A stretch of DNA of 7,406 nucleotides from Bacteroidales bacterium (GCA_023230285.1 JALNXP010000120.1:1-7406), one strand, 5' to 3'. Positions 1-6,636 are shown, counted from the stretch's first letter. Program-made: numbers and translations. Notes: generated by a model not told the origin, from the sequence alone.

Positions 1-2
1 AC

Positions 3-200
3 CCTAATGATGGCATCTTTACCGTCTTAACAAAATCTGCAAGTACAATTAATATCTTTTCTGCAAATGGCAGACTTGTTTATACCACAGAATGTCAAGA
101 AGCAGCTTCTATCAACTTAAGTGATTATCCTTCAGGAATTTATTATATCAATGTGTTTAACGACACAAATAAAGAAACTCAAAAAGTAATTCTTAAATAA
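3..200 (+). CDS. Secreted protein with T9SS type A C-terminal sorting domain (3' end only)
   Basis: An open frame runs in from the left edge and stops with TAA at 198-200, giving 65 residues. The peptide starts PNDGIFTV, contains INIFSANGRLVYTT, then INLSDYPSGIYYINV, and ends KETQKVILK. This is the pattern of the type IX secretion system type A sorting domain (Por secretion C-terminal domain): a PN.G.F start, a beta-strand 'v.i.n..G..v', an 'L..l..GiY.v.v' strand and a short basic end. In this family the domain directs a Sec-exported protein through the outer membrane by the Por/T9SS machinery and is then cleaved, leaving the cargo surface-attached or released. The cargo part lies outside the window, so its function is unknown. 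The gene ends 39 bases before trkA on the same strand. Confidence 0.88.
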   Translation, partial: PNDGIFTVLTKSASTINIFSANGRLVYTTECQEAASINLSDYPSGIYYINVFNDTNKETQKVILK

Positions 201-239
201 AAAACATATCGTCTATATTGAAAATATAAACAACAGATT

Positions 240-1595
240 ATGAATATTGTTATAGCAGGAGACGGAGAAGTTGGCGCATATTTGGCAAAGTTATTGACGG
301 GAAAAGACCATAATATTTTTGTCATAGATTCTCATGAAAAAAACCTTGAATCTATCGAAAGTCACAACGATTTAATTGCAGTAGAAGGCGATTCTACTTC
401 AATAGAGGTTTTGAAAAACGCCAATGTAAAAAACGCCGACTTGCTAATATCTGTTGTACATGACGAAAAAGTGAATATAGTTACCTGTATTTTGGGTAAA
501 AAAATGGGAGCATCAAAGACCATTGCCCGCGTAAACAACTTAGAGTATTTCAAGGATAATTGTATGGACATTTTTGCCGGTGCCGGCATAGATGCCATAG
601 TCTGTCCCGAAAGAATTGCAGCCAACGAATGTATAGATTTAATATCACACTCGGCAGCTACAGAAGTTTTTGATTTCAGCGGTAAATTATTGTCTTTGAT
701 GCTGTTCCATTTAGATGACAAATCTAAATACCTGAATAAAACTATAAAAGAATTTATGGCTGATGATGTAGCTAATGATTATACAATTATGGCTATTGCT
801 CGCGATAATCACAATTTTATTCCCAAAACTTCTGATGTCTTAAAAAACGGTGACTATATTTATACTCTTACAAAGCCAAGAGGCAAAAAATCTTTGATAA
901 ATGCCATCGGAAAAGATAATCAAGAAATTAAAAATCTGATGATTGTCGGAGGTGGCAGAATTGGAAGAATGATGGCAAGTCAACTGCAAAATACACATAA
1001 CATCAAAATTATAGAAAAAGACATTGACAGATGTAATAAACTTGCATCTTCACTACAAAACTGCTTGATTATCAATGGCGATTCGAGAGAAGTCGAAATG
1101 CTCGAAGATGAAAACATAAGCGGAATGGATGCCTTTGTTGCCGTTACCGATAATTCTGAAACCAACATACTTACATGTATGCTGGCAAAACGTTATGGTG
1201 TCAACAAAGTTATAGCTTTGATGGATAATGTAGAGTACATAGATTTGGCACAAAGAATAGGCATTGATGGTATACTCAACAAAAAACTTATTACAGCAAG
1301 TTATATGACAAGGTATACTCTCGATGCTGATGTTTCTAATATCAAATGCTTGAACGGCATTGATGCAGAGATATTGGAAATTCGTGCTAAAAAAGGCTCA
1401 TACATTACTAAGAAAGCCGTCGGAAATCTGCATCTCCCGGAAGGAATTGTCATTGGTGGTGTCATAAGAGAATATGAAAGCCATATTGTTACCGATGACT
1501 TCCAAATTCGCCAAGACGATAAAGTAGTAGTGCTGTGCTTCCCCGACACTGTTCAAGACGCGATAAAACTGTTTAACAAACAAACATTATTCTGA
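240..1595 (+). CDS. trkA: Trk system potassium uptake protein TrkA
   Basis: This is the cytosolic regulatory subunit of the Trk/Ktr potassium channel, which gates TrkH in response to NAD(H) or nucleotides. The 451 residues match full-length TrkA (about 450-460), built from two tandem RCK halves. Half one has a Rossmann glycine motif GDGEVG at residues 7-12, with the acidic residue D30 at the end of strand 2. Half two repeats it as GGGRIG at 237-242 with E259. Each half is followed by a TrkA-C-type beta-rich region; the second lies near residues 370-450 and includes the segment LPEGIVIGGVIRE. The ATG at 240 places the first strand (MNIVIAG) exactly at the N-terminus, as expected. No Shine-Dalgarno or TAnnTTTG box is visible in the 39-base upstream gap, so it may be co-transcribed with the preceding gene. 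The partner trkH is not in the window. The next gene is convergent and only 11 bases away. Confidence 0.95.
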   Translation: MNIVIAGDGEVGAYLAKLLTGKDHNIFVIDSHEKNLESIESHNDLIAVEGDSTSIEVLKNANVKNADLLISVVHDEKVNIVTCILGKKMGASKTIARVNNLEYFKDNCMDIFAGAGIDAIVCPERIAANECIDLISHSAATEVFDFSGKLLSLMLFHLDDKSKYLNKTIKEFMADDVANDYTIMAIARDNHNFIPKTSDVLKNGDYIYTLTKPRGKKSLINAIGKDNQEIKNLMIVGGGRIGRMMASQLQNTHNIKIIEKDIDRCNKLASSLQNCLIINGDSREVEMLEDENISGMDAFVAVTDNSETNILTCMLAKRYGVNKVIALMDNVEYIDLAQRIGIDGILNKKLITASYMTRYTLDADVSNIKCLNGIDAEILEIRAKKGSYITKKAVGNLHLPEGIVIGGVIREYESHIVTDDFQIRQDDKVVVLCFPDTVQDAIKLFNKQTLF

Positions 1596-1606
1596 CAAAC
1601 AGATAG

Positions 1607-3274
1607 TTAATAGCGAAAACTGCTCCCACCAAGAAACTCCTTCATTATGGAGGTCGGAGGTATCTCTTCGGTGCCGACACTGTCAAAATAACTGATAAAT
1701 TTTAACAATCTTCTTGCTTCAGAATATTCACCGCAAAATTGAGGTACGTTTTCCAATAAAGGCACTATATAAGGTTTTAAAACAGCCAACTCATATAACA
1801 AAGCCGAGTTAAACATAAAATCGGCGTTTTCTTGAAATGGAAATATGTGCTTATCCTCGCCTTCTCTTACTTTAGGCCATCTCTTAATAGTTTCCATTGC
1901 ACTGTAACCTCTAAAACGATAATCACGTATAATTCTTCTAATCAACCTGTTATCTGTTGTAGGAATGACGTTGTGTCCATCTATGGATATTGTAGTTAAA
2001 GCCGAAACATATACTTTGTACAGATATTTATCATCTATATCAGGCGTTAAATTCGGATTTAAACCGTGAATACCCTCAATAATAACCATATCTCTTTTAC
2101 CCAATTTCAACTTGGTACCATCATAAAATCTTTTACCCGTTTTAAAATCGAAACGTGGCAATTCAACTTCTTCACCTTTTAACAACTGATTCAGCTGCCG
2201 GTTAAAAAACTTCACATCAATGGCTTCGAGAGCTTCAAAATCATAGTCTCCATTTTCGTCTTTCGGAGTAAACTCTCTGTCAACAAAATAATCATCAAGA
2301 GAGATTTTTACACATCTTATTCCTAAAACCTGCAAATGCACAGACAAACGTTGCGCTGATGTTGTCTTTCCGGAAGAAGAAGGACCTGCAAGAAGAATAA
2401 TTCTGATATTTTTGGCTTTCTTCCTGATTTTATCGGCAGCATAATGAAACCTGACCTCCTGATTCGCCTCCGCAATCTTGATTACATCACTGATATGACC
2501 ATCTCTAATCGCTTCATTCAAATCTCCAATATTCTCTAATTTAAAAGCCTCCTGCCAACGATTATACGCATTAAAATTACCCATCATTTTAGGCTGATAA
2601 ACAAAAGGTTTCACTGTCGTGAAGTTCGTTTTAGGATCCGGTATCGACAATATCACGCCATTGTCATATTGTACTAAATCAAAAACTTTTAACACACCAG
2701 TAGAAGGCGCAAGAAAACCATAAAAATAGTCGACAACATTACCAATGGAATATACTGATGTGTAAAGATTTCCACGCGAACTAAGAAGTTTAGTTTTGGC
2801 ATTAAGTCCCTGTCTCTCAAAAAGTTTAATCGCTTCGGCGGTAGGCATTTCTTTTCTGATAATCGGAATATCAGCCATAATAATTTCCCGCATCCTCTGT
2901 TTTACGAGACAAATACTTTCTTCATTTAGAATGTTCCTACCTTGTTTAATAGTACAATAAAAACCTGAAGCTACCGAATTTTCAAGAAATAATTTATGCC
3001 TGTCAAACAAATCATGAACGGCTTTATAGAGTACAAACAAAAGCGTTCTGCTATAAGCACGCTGACCATCAACAGATTCTATACCAAAAAAACGCACTGT
3101 AGACGGCTGAATCAACACAAAATCAAGCTCATTATTTTTATTATTCACATAAGCACCTAATATACCTCCGACAATATAAATTTTCATATCTTCGGCTATC
3201 TCTTTTAAAGTCATGCCGATAGGATAATCTCTAACTATATTATTATTTTCACAGATAATGGTTATTTGTTTCAT
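1607..3274 (-). CDS. Uridine kinase-like nucleoside kinase with ThrRS-like N-terminal region
   Basis: The 555-residue protein has two parts. The N-terminal part resembles the accessory domains of threonyl-tRNA synthetase: a TGS-like beta-grasp domain (about 1-62), then a SAD-like region with SGFYC at 103-107 and an MREIIMADIPIIRKE segment at 128-142, which corresponds to the 'm..i...nlpi.r.e' stretch of ThrRS. The C-terminal part is a P-loop kinase of the phosphoribulokinase/uridine kinase family. It shows Walker A GPSSSGKT (297-304), LDDYF (326-330, substrate side), LPRFDFKTGKR (372-382), Walker B-like VIIEGIHGLN (397-406) and an arginine-rich lid RLIRRIIRDYRFRG (443-456). It is expected to phosphorylate a nucleoside using a nucleotide triphosphate in the cytosol; the substrate (uridine, cytidine or other) cannot be read from sequence. 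Proteins with this fusion are common in Bacteroidota and Firmicutes, often labelled uridine kinase. It starts 24 bases after the DUF4268 gene and is probably co-transcribed with it. Confidence 0.9.
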   Translation of the reverse strand: MKQITIICENNNIVRDYPIGMTLKEIAEDMKIYIVGGILGAYVNNKNNELDFVLIQPSTVRFFGIESVDGQRAYSRTLLFVLYKAVHDLFDRHKLFLENSVASGFYCTIKQGRNILNEESICLVKQRMREIIMADIPIIRKEMPTAEAIKLFERQGLNAKTKLLSSRGNLYTSVYSIGNVVDYFYGFLAPSTGVLKVFDLVQYDNGVILSIPDPKTNFTTVKPFVYQPKMMGNFNAYNRWQEAFKLENIGDLNEAIRDGHISDVIKIAEANQEVRFHYAADKIRKKAKNIRIILLAGPSSSGKTTSAQRLSVHLQVLGIRCVKISLDDYFVDREFTPKDENGDYDFEALEAIDVKFFNRQLNQLLKGEEVELPRFDFKTGKRFYDGTKLKLGKRDMVIIEGIHGLNPNLTPDIDDKYLYKVYVSALTTISIDGHNVIPTTDNRLIRRIIRDYRFRGYSAMETIKRWPKVREGEDKHIFPFQENADFMFNSALLYELAVLKPYIVPLLENVPQFCGEYSEARRLLKFISYFDSVGTEEIPPTSIMKEFLGGSSFRY

Positions 3275-3298
3275 ACGTATTTTAAACTTTTAAGTTCC

Positions 3299-3760
3299 TT
3301 AATTACTACCGTAATCCGGCGCATATTTAATAAAATCATAATACTCATTAAAAATTCGCTCAATGATTTTCATGTTCTTATAAAAAAACTCGAAAACGGC
3401 ATTCCACGCATCTTTATTATATATGCTGACATCCGTTTTTTCAAGATAAATTTTTGCCATCTGTTTTTTATCATTAACAGGATATTCCAAATCCCATATC
3501 ATCTCCTGTCCTAAAGCTGTTTCGAGAATGTTTTTCAAACTCTCAAATTTTTCGTAATAATAAACCCTCTTTTCGAGGTCATTGGCTATAATATCAATGC
3601 CGACACGAGCAAATATCTCATTAAACTCAAATTTAAGTTTAACCTTGTTGATGCCGGTATCCTGCATTATCCACTTATTCTTTCGCTTCCTTTTGGAATA
3701 TTTTTTAAATTCACTCCAAAACTCTAATACCAATTGCTTGTTTTCTTCCTTTGAATACAT
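3299..3760 (-). CDS. DUF4268 family protein of unknown function
   Basis: This reads as 153 residues from the ATG at 3758-3760. It begins MYSKEENKQLVLEFWSEF, then a basic stretch KYSKRKRKNKWIM (20-32), then QDTGINKVKLKFEF, and a mid segment ending GQEMIWDLEY. I recognise this as the small DUF4268 type (MYSKEE...FW..F..YS start, K.KWI..TGI..v.lkF, and W-containing centre), known mainly from Bacteroidota; no biochemical role is established. It has no signal peptide or membrane segment and is rich in Lys, Glu and aromatic residues, so a soluble cytosolic protein is likely. The frame is open to an upstream ATG at 3797-3799, but those 13 extra residues are hydrophobic, are translated from the promoter, and precede the family-typical start. 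I therefore use the downstream ATG. It is followed after 24 bases by the nucleoside kinase, suggesting an operon. Confidence 0.8.
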   Translation of the reverse strand: MYSKEENKQLVLEFWSEFKKYSKRKRKNKWIMQDTGINKVKLKFEFNEIFARVGIDIIANDLEKRVYYYEKFESLKNILETALGQEMIWDLEYPVNDKKQMAKIYLEKTDVSIYNKDAWNAVFEFFYKNMKIIERIFNEYYDFIKYAPDYGSN

Positions 3761-3764
3761 AATG

Positions 3765-3772
3765 CAAAGGTA
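3765..3772 (-). promoter_or_regulatory. Promoter -7 box for the DUF4268-nucleoside kinase operon
   Basis: On the minus strand this reads TACCTTTG, an exact match to the Bacteroidota -7 consensus TAnnTTTG. A TTTG at 3790-3793 (minus strand) lies 17 bases upstream and could be the -33 element. The predicted transcription start falls at about 3758-3761, on top of the ATG at 3758-3760, so the message would be leaderless or nearly so if this start codon is used. Confidence 0.65.
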
Positions 3773-3819
3773 ATACAAAAAAAAATTTCCAAACATCATA
3801 TTTATATAAAAAAATATAT

Positions 3820-3827
3820 TATCTTTG
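3820..3827 (+). promoter_or_regulatory. Promoter -7 box for tRNA-Phe
   Basis: TATCTTTG matches the TAnnTTTG consensus and is followed by C, as in the other promoters here. The tRNA begins 17 bases after the box, leaving a leader of about 10 bases to be removed by RNase P. No clear TTG -33 element is seen; the upstream DNA is nearly pure A/T (3797-3819). Confidence 0.65.
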
Positions 3828-3844
3828 CACCCGCAAACAGTGAT

Positions 3845-3917
<73 letters not shown>

Positions 3918-3924
3918 CATATTC

Positions 3925-3955
3925 AACCACACTACTAAATAGTGTGGTTTTTTTT
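3925..3955 (+). terminator. Intrinsic terminator of tRNA-Phe
   Basis: A perfect 10-base-pair inverted repeat AACCACACTA (3925-3934) and TAGTGTGGTT (3940-3949) encloses a 5-base loop CTAAA. The T run covers 3948-3955 (eight T). It begins 8 bases after the tRNA 3' end and should stop the tRNA transcript before yicC. Confidence 0.92.
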
Positions 3956-3957
3956 AT

Positions 3958-3965
3958 TATTTTTG
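3958..3965 (+). promoter_or_regulatory. Promoter -7 box for yicC-gmk-nadD
   Basis: TATTTTTG fits TAnnTTTG and is followed by C. It lies 3 bases after the T run of the tRNA terminator and 16 bases before the yicC ATG, implying a 5' untranslated region of roughly 10 bases. Any -33 contacts would fall inside the terminator hairpin, and no TTG is visible there. Confidence 0.55.
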
Positions 3966-3981
3966 CCTAAATTTTTAGTCT

Positions 3982-4857
3982 ATGGTTTCTTCAATGACCG
4001 GCTTTGGTAAAAGCGCTGTTTTCGTAAACGGTAAAAAAATTACAATAGAAATTAAATCACTGAACAGCAAACAATTAGACCTCAACGTCAAAATACCTGC
4101 TGCATATAAAGAAAGAGAATTCGAAATCAGAAACACTATCTCAAAAGAATTATTGAGAGGGAAAATTGATGTCTTTATTTATATTGAAACAGATAATAAT
4201 CTGCAAATTCCTAATATCAATACCGAAATTGCAAAACAATATTATTCAAAATTAAAAAATATAGAAGAAACATTGCATCTTAATCCAAATTGTGATTACA
4301 TGTCTCTACTTTTACGACTCCCACAAGTTATTGATAATGCTCAAGAAGAGATTATTTCAGATGAAGAATGGAACGAATTAAACAATGGCATAAACGACAC
4401 TATCAAAAAAATTAATGACTATCGCCTACAAGAAGGAACAGCCTTGAAAATTGATTTTGAAAAACGTATTAATTTGATAATTAGCTATTTAGATAAAGTG
4501 GAAACTTTTGAAGCCGACAGAATCGAAAACATCAAGGCTAAACTACACAGTCAATTAGATACAATTATCAGCAATTTATACGACAAAAACAGATTTGAAC
4601 AAGAGCTGATTTATTATTTGGAAAAGATAGATTTTACTGAAGAAAAAGTCAGACTTAGAAATCATTGCAGTTTCTTTATGCAAACTCTCAACGATGAAGT
4701 TTCTCAGGGTAAACAACTTGGTTTCATCACTCAAGAAATCGGCAGAGAAATAAATACTATGGGGTCCAAAGCCAATGAAGCCAATATTCAGCAATTAGTT
4801 GTAAAAATGAAAGACGAATTGGAGAAAATACGCGAACAATTAGCCAACATATTATAA
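3982..4857 (+). CDS. yicC: YicC/YloC family endoribonuclease
   Basis: The 291 residues match the usual YicC length (about 287-295). The N-terminus MVSSMTGFGKS is the hallmark of the family (commonly M..SMTGFGR), which fixes the start at 3982 rather than at the internal Met5. The YicC-like N-terminal domain covers about residues 1-155. The C-terminal DUF1732 domain covers roughly 205-291, with the conserved stretches RFEQELIYYLEKIDFTEE, RLRNH, and GKQLGFITQEIGREINTMGSKAN. Members of this family are reported as stress-linked endoribonucleases, with E. coli YicC acting on small RNA RyhB; the substrate here is unknown. The gene lies 24 bases before gmk, and yicC-gmk proximity is widely conserved in bacteria. 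The window shows a separate promoter just upstream. Confidence 0.95.
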   Translation: MVSSMTGFGKSAVFVNGKKITIEIKSLNSKQLDLNVKIPAAYKEREFEIRNTISKELLRGKIDVFIYIETDNNLQIPNINTEIAKQYYSKLKNIEETLHLNPNCDYMSLLLRLPQVIDNAQEEIISDEEWNELNNGINDTIKKINDYRLQEGTALKIDFEKRINLIISYLDKVETFEADRIENIKAKLHSQLDTIISNLYDKNRFEQELIYYLEKIDFTEEKVRLRNHCSFFMQTLNDEVSQGKQLGFITQEIGREINTMGSKANEANIQQLVVKMKDELEKIREQLANIL

Positions 4858-4881
4858 CACAATCAATTAAATTACAACGAC

Positions 4882-5442
4882 ATGGAAAAAATGATAATTG
4901 TTTCAGCTCCTTCCGGAGCCGGTAAAACCTCAATAGTAAAGAAATTATTAGAAGCTGTCCCAAACTTAATGTTCTCTATTTCCGCAACAAGCAGACAAAA
5001 ACGAAACAACGAAACAGACGGCAAAGATTATTATTTTTTATCGACAGCAGATTTTAAAGATAAAATCAACGCTCAGGATTTTATCGAATGGGAAGAAGTT
5101 TATACCGGTACCTTCTACGGAACACTAAAATCGGAGGTAGACAGAATTTGGAATATCGGGAAAAATGTCATCTTCGATGTTGATGTCAAAGGCGGACTGA
5201 ATATAAAAAACCAATTTGGCGACAAAGCTCTCGCAATTTTTATCCTGCCACCATCAATAAAAATATTGGAAGAACGGCTGCGCAACAGAAATACAAATAA
5301 TGAAGAAGATATAATTCAACGGCTTGCTAAAGCCGAATATGAACTCGGCTTTGCACAACAATTTGATAAACAAATCATCAATGATGACCTTCAAACTGCT
5401 GTAAATGAAATTATTAATATGGTAAAACTTTTTCTTCAATAA
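4882..5442 (+). CDS. gmk: Guanylate kinase
   Basis: This enzyme phosphorylates GMP to GDP with ATP, an essential step of guanine nucleotide synthesis in the cytosol. At 186 residues it is at the short end of the normal range. The P-loop is APSGAGKTS (9-17). The GMP-binding region shows SATSRQKR (34-41), DGKDYYF (46-52), EWEEVYTGTFYGT (69-81), and the core strand FDVDVKGG (98-105), equivalent to the family's D-D-QG segment. The lid/arginine region LEERLRNRNTNNEEDIIQRL follows (residues about 129-148). The start at 4882 leaves three residues before the first strand; Met4 is a possible but less likely alternative. It sits between yicC (24-base gap) and nadD, whose ATG overlaps its TAA by one base, so translation of gmk and nadD is probably coupled. 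Confidence 0.97.
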   Translation: MEKMIIVSAPSGAGKTSIVKKLLEAVPNLMFSISATSRQKRNNETDGKDYYFLSTADFKDKINAQDFIEWEEVYTGTFYGTLKSEVDRIWNIGKNVIFDVDVKGGLNIKNQFGDKALAIFILPPSIKILEERLRNRNTNNEEDIIQRLAKAEYELGFAQQFDKQIINDDLQTAVNEIINMVKLFLQ

Positions 5443-5951
5443 TGATACGAAAAAAAATCGGCTTATTCTTCGGCTCTTTTAATCCTATACATTACGGACA
5501 TATCGGTCTCGCCGGTTATTTTGTAGACAATAATTATGTAGATGAAGTTTGGTTTGTAGTTTCGCCGCAAAACCCTTTTAAATCGCCCGAACTATTGTCA
5601 GATGCAAACGAAAGAGTGAAAACTGTATCACAAGCATTGGAAAAATATCCGTATTTTAAAGTCTGTGATATAGAATTAACAATGCCGGTACCTTCTTACA
5701 CAATTGACACACTTAACAAATTATCTACACAATATAATGATAATGAGTTTATTATCTTAATGGGTAGCGACCAGCTGCCAAATTTTAAAAAATGGAAAGA
5801 ATGGGAGACTATAGCCAATAATTACAAGATTTTTGTTTATCCACGCAACAGCTATCCTGCAACAGAACTGCTCCCTTCAATGACATTTTTTAATGATGGC
5901 AAACTGTTTAATATTTCATCAACCGAAATACGTAAATGCCAAAAAAAATAA
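5442..5951 (+). CDS. nadD: Nicotinate-nucleotide adenylyltransferase, C-terminus apparently short
   Basis: The enzyme transfers AMP from ATP to nicotinate mononucleotide, forming deamido-NAD in NAD synthesis. The nucleotidyltransferase signature GSFNPIHYGH is at residues 11-20 (HxGH at 17-20). MGSDQLPNFKKWKEWE supplies the family's 'G.D....f..W..w' region. The second active-site motif ISSTEIR is at 158-164. The reading frame ends only five residues later (KCQKK, then TAA), giving 169 residues. NadD proteins usually run to about 190-210, with a final helix after ISSTxIR carrying a 'lvP..V..YI' type sequence. The stop lies directly behind a run of eight A (5941-5948). With one A fewer the frame would continue to 6015 and give 190 residues. 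The annotated end follows the sequence as given. The ATG overlaps the gmk stop by one base (TAATG), consistent with translational coupling. Confidence 0.92.
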   Translation: MIRKKIGLFFGSFNPIHYGHIGLAGYFVDNNYVDEVWFVVSPQNPFKSPELLSDANERVKTVSQALEKYPYFKVCDIELTMPVPSYTIDTLNKLSTQYNDNEFIILMGSDQLPNFKKWKEWETIANNYKIFVYPRNSYPATELLPSMTFFNDGKLFNISSTEIRKCQKK

Positions 5952-5988
5952 TTTAGACATTTTTTTATCCATAATACCAAAAATTATA

Positions 5989-5996
5989 TACCTTTG
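5989..5996 (+). promoter_or_regulatory. Promoter -7 box for the OmpH/Skp gene
   Basis: TACCTTTG followed by C exactly fits TAnnTTTG and is identical to the box upstream of the DUF4268 gene. It is 48 bases before the ATG at 6045, predicting a 5' untranslated region of about 40 bases that is A/T-rich and lacks a Shine-Dalgarno site. No clear TTG is seen at -33. Confidence 0.65.
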
Positions 5997-6044
5997 CAAA
6001 TTGAAATTTGTGTAAAATAATCATTATTAATTAATTCGATAAAA

Positions 6045-6560
6045 ATGAAAAAGATTTTAGTTGTTATAGTTGTTTTTGTATGCTGTTTAAGCTCGTTCAA
6101 TATGAATGCACAACAGGGAAGTAAATTTGGTCATATTGACTATCAGGCTCTTATATTATCCATGCCTGAATATGACTCGGTAATGAAAGTTGTTGAAACC
6201 TATTACGAAAACATACAGAAGCAGGGTTTAGCAATGAAAAAAGAATTAGAAGACAAAAATGCTGCTTACGATAAAGAAAAAGATGGTTTGACAGATTTTG
6301 TAAGAGAGGTTAAAGAAAAAGAAATCAACGATTTATACACAAGACTTCAAGAGTTTGCAAATTCAATGCAGACCAAAGTTGAAGCCAAACAATCAGAATT
6401 ATTATCACCAATACTTGAGAAAGCAAACACAGCTATCAAAGAAGTTGCTAAAGAAAAAGGTTATACTTATATATTTAACAACATGCCGGAATTATTATTA
6501 TATTCCGAGCCGGCTGATGATGTAATGCCAAGTGTAAAAAAGAAATTGGGAATAGAATAG
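6045..6560 (+). CDS. OmpH/Skp family periplasmic chaperone
   Basis: The protein has 171 residues. Residues 1-22 form a Sec signal peptide: basic MKK, a hydrophobic core ILVVIVVFVCCL, and likely cleavage after Ala22 (NMNA|QQ). The mature part begins GSKFGHIDYQALILSMPEYDSV, matching the Skp/OmpH start 'k.gyid...il..mPe'. It continues as a long charged helix (about 45-135) rich in Lys, Glu and Gln, consistent with the coiled-coil arms of Skp. The C-terminal core is EVAKEKGYTYIFNN followed by LLYSEPADDVMPSVKKKLGI, the 'ia...g...v.......l.y......Dit..v...L' ending of the family. Skp-like proteins hold unfolded outer-membrane proteins in the periplasm. The gene has its own promoter. In many Bacteroidota ompH genes lie beside bamA; here the downstream neighbour is korA, so this looks like a stand-alone copy. 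Confidence 0.92.
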   Translation: MKKILVVIVVFVCCLSSFNMNAQQGSKFGHIDYQALILSMPEYDSVMKVVETYYENIQKQGLAMKKELEDKNAAYDKEKDGLTDFVREVKEKEINDLYTRLQEFANSMQTKVEAKQSELLSPILEKANTAIKEVAKEKGYTYIFNNMPELLLYSEPADDVMPSVKKKLGIE

Positions 6561-6586
6561 AATTTCCATATTAAGACTTAATTTTT

Positions 6587-6636
6587 AAGAGTGTCAAGGT
6601 TACTTATGTAATTTCTTGATGCTCTTGTTGCTTTTT
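6587..6636 (+). terminator. Long hairpin with following T run between ompH and korA (possible terminator or leader structure)
   Basis: AAGAGTGTCAAG (6587-6598) pairs with CTTGATGCTCTT (6615-6626) over 12 positions, two of them G-U. Inside it GTTAC (6599-6603) pairs with GTAAT (6608-6612) around a TTAT loop, leaving only a TT bulge (6613-6614). This gives about 17 pairs in total. A run of five T (6632-6636) follows, but only after the bases GTTGC, so the T run is not flush with the stem. It may be a weak terminator after ompH or a structured leader for korA; the sequence does not decide. Confidence 0.5.

Noticed and set aside
214..228. Inverted repeat TATATT-GAA-AATATA before trkA
   Set aside because: It has six A/T pairs only and no T run, so it is too weak for a terminator and is expected by chance in AT-rich DNA.
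362..721. Minus-strand open frame of 119 codons inside trkA
   Set aside because: It is fully antisense to a well-supported trkA with intact Rossmann motifs, and the product has no recognisable domain.
1569..1602. Inverted repeat CTGTTT/AAACAG flanking the trkA stop
   Set aside because: It is a short 6-base stem with a 22-base loop and is likely chance.
3266..3514. Plus-strand open frame of 82 codons
   Set aside because: It lies opposite the DUF4268 gene and the start of the nucleoside kinase gene, and its product is low-complexity Ile/Phe/Lys without family resemblance. It is a shadow of the real minus-strand genes.
3761..3799. Longer start for the DUF4268 protein at the ATG 3797-3799
   Set aside because: The extra 13 residues are hydrophobic and come from the promoter sequence, and the downstream ATG gives the family-typical MYSKEE start.
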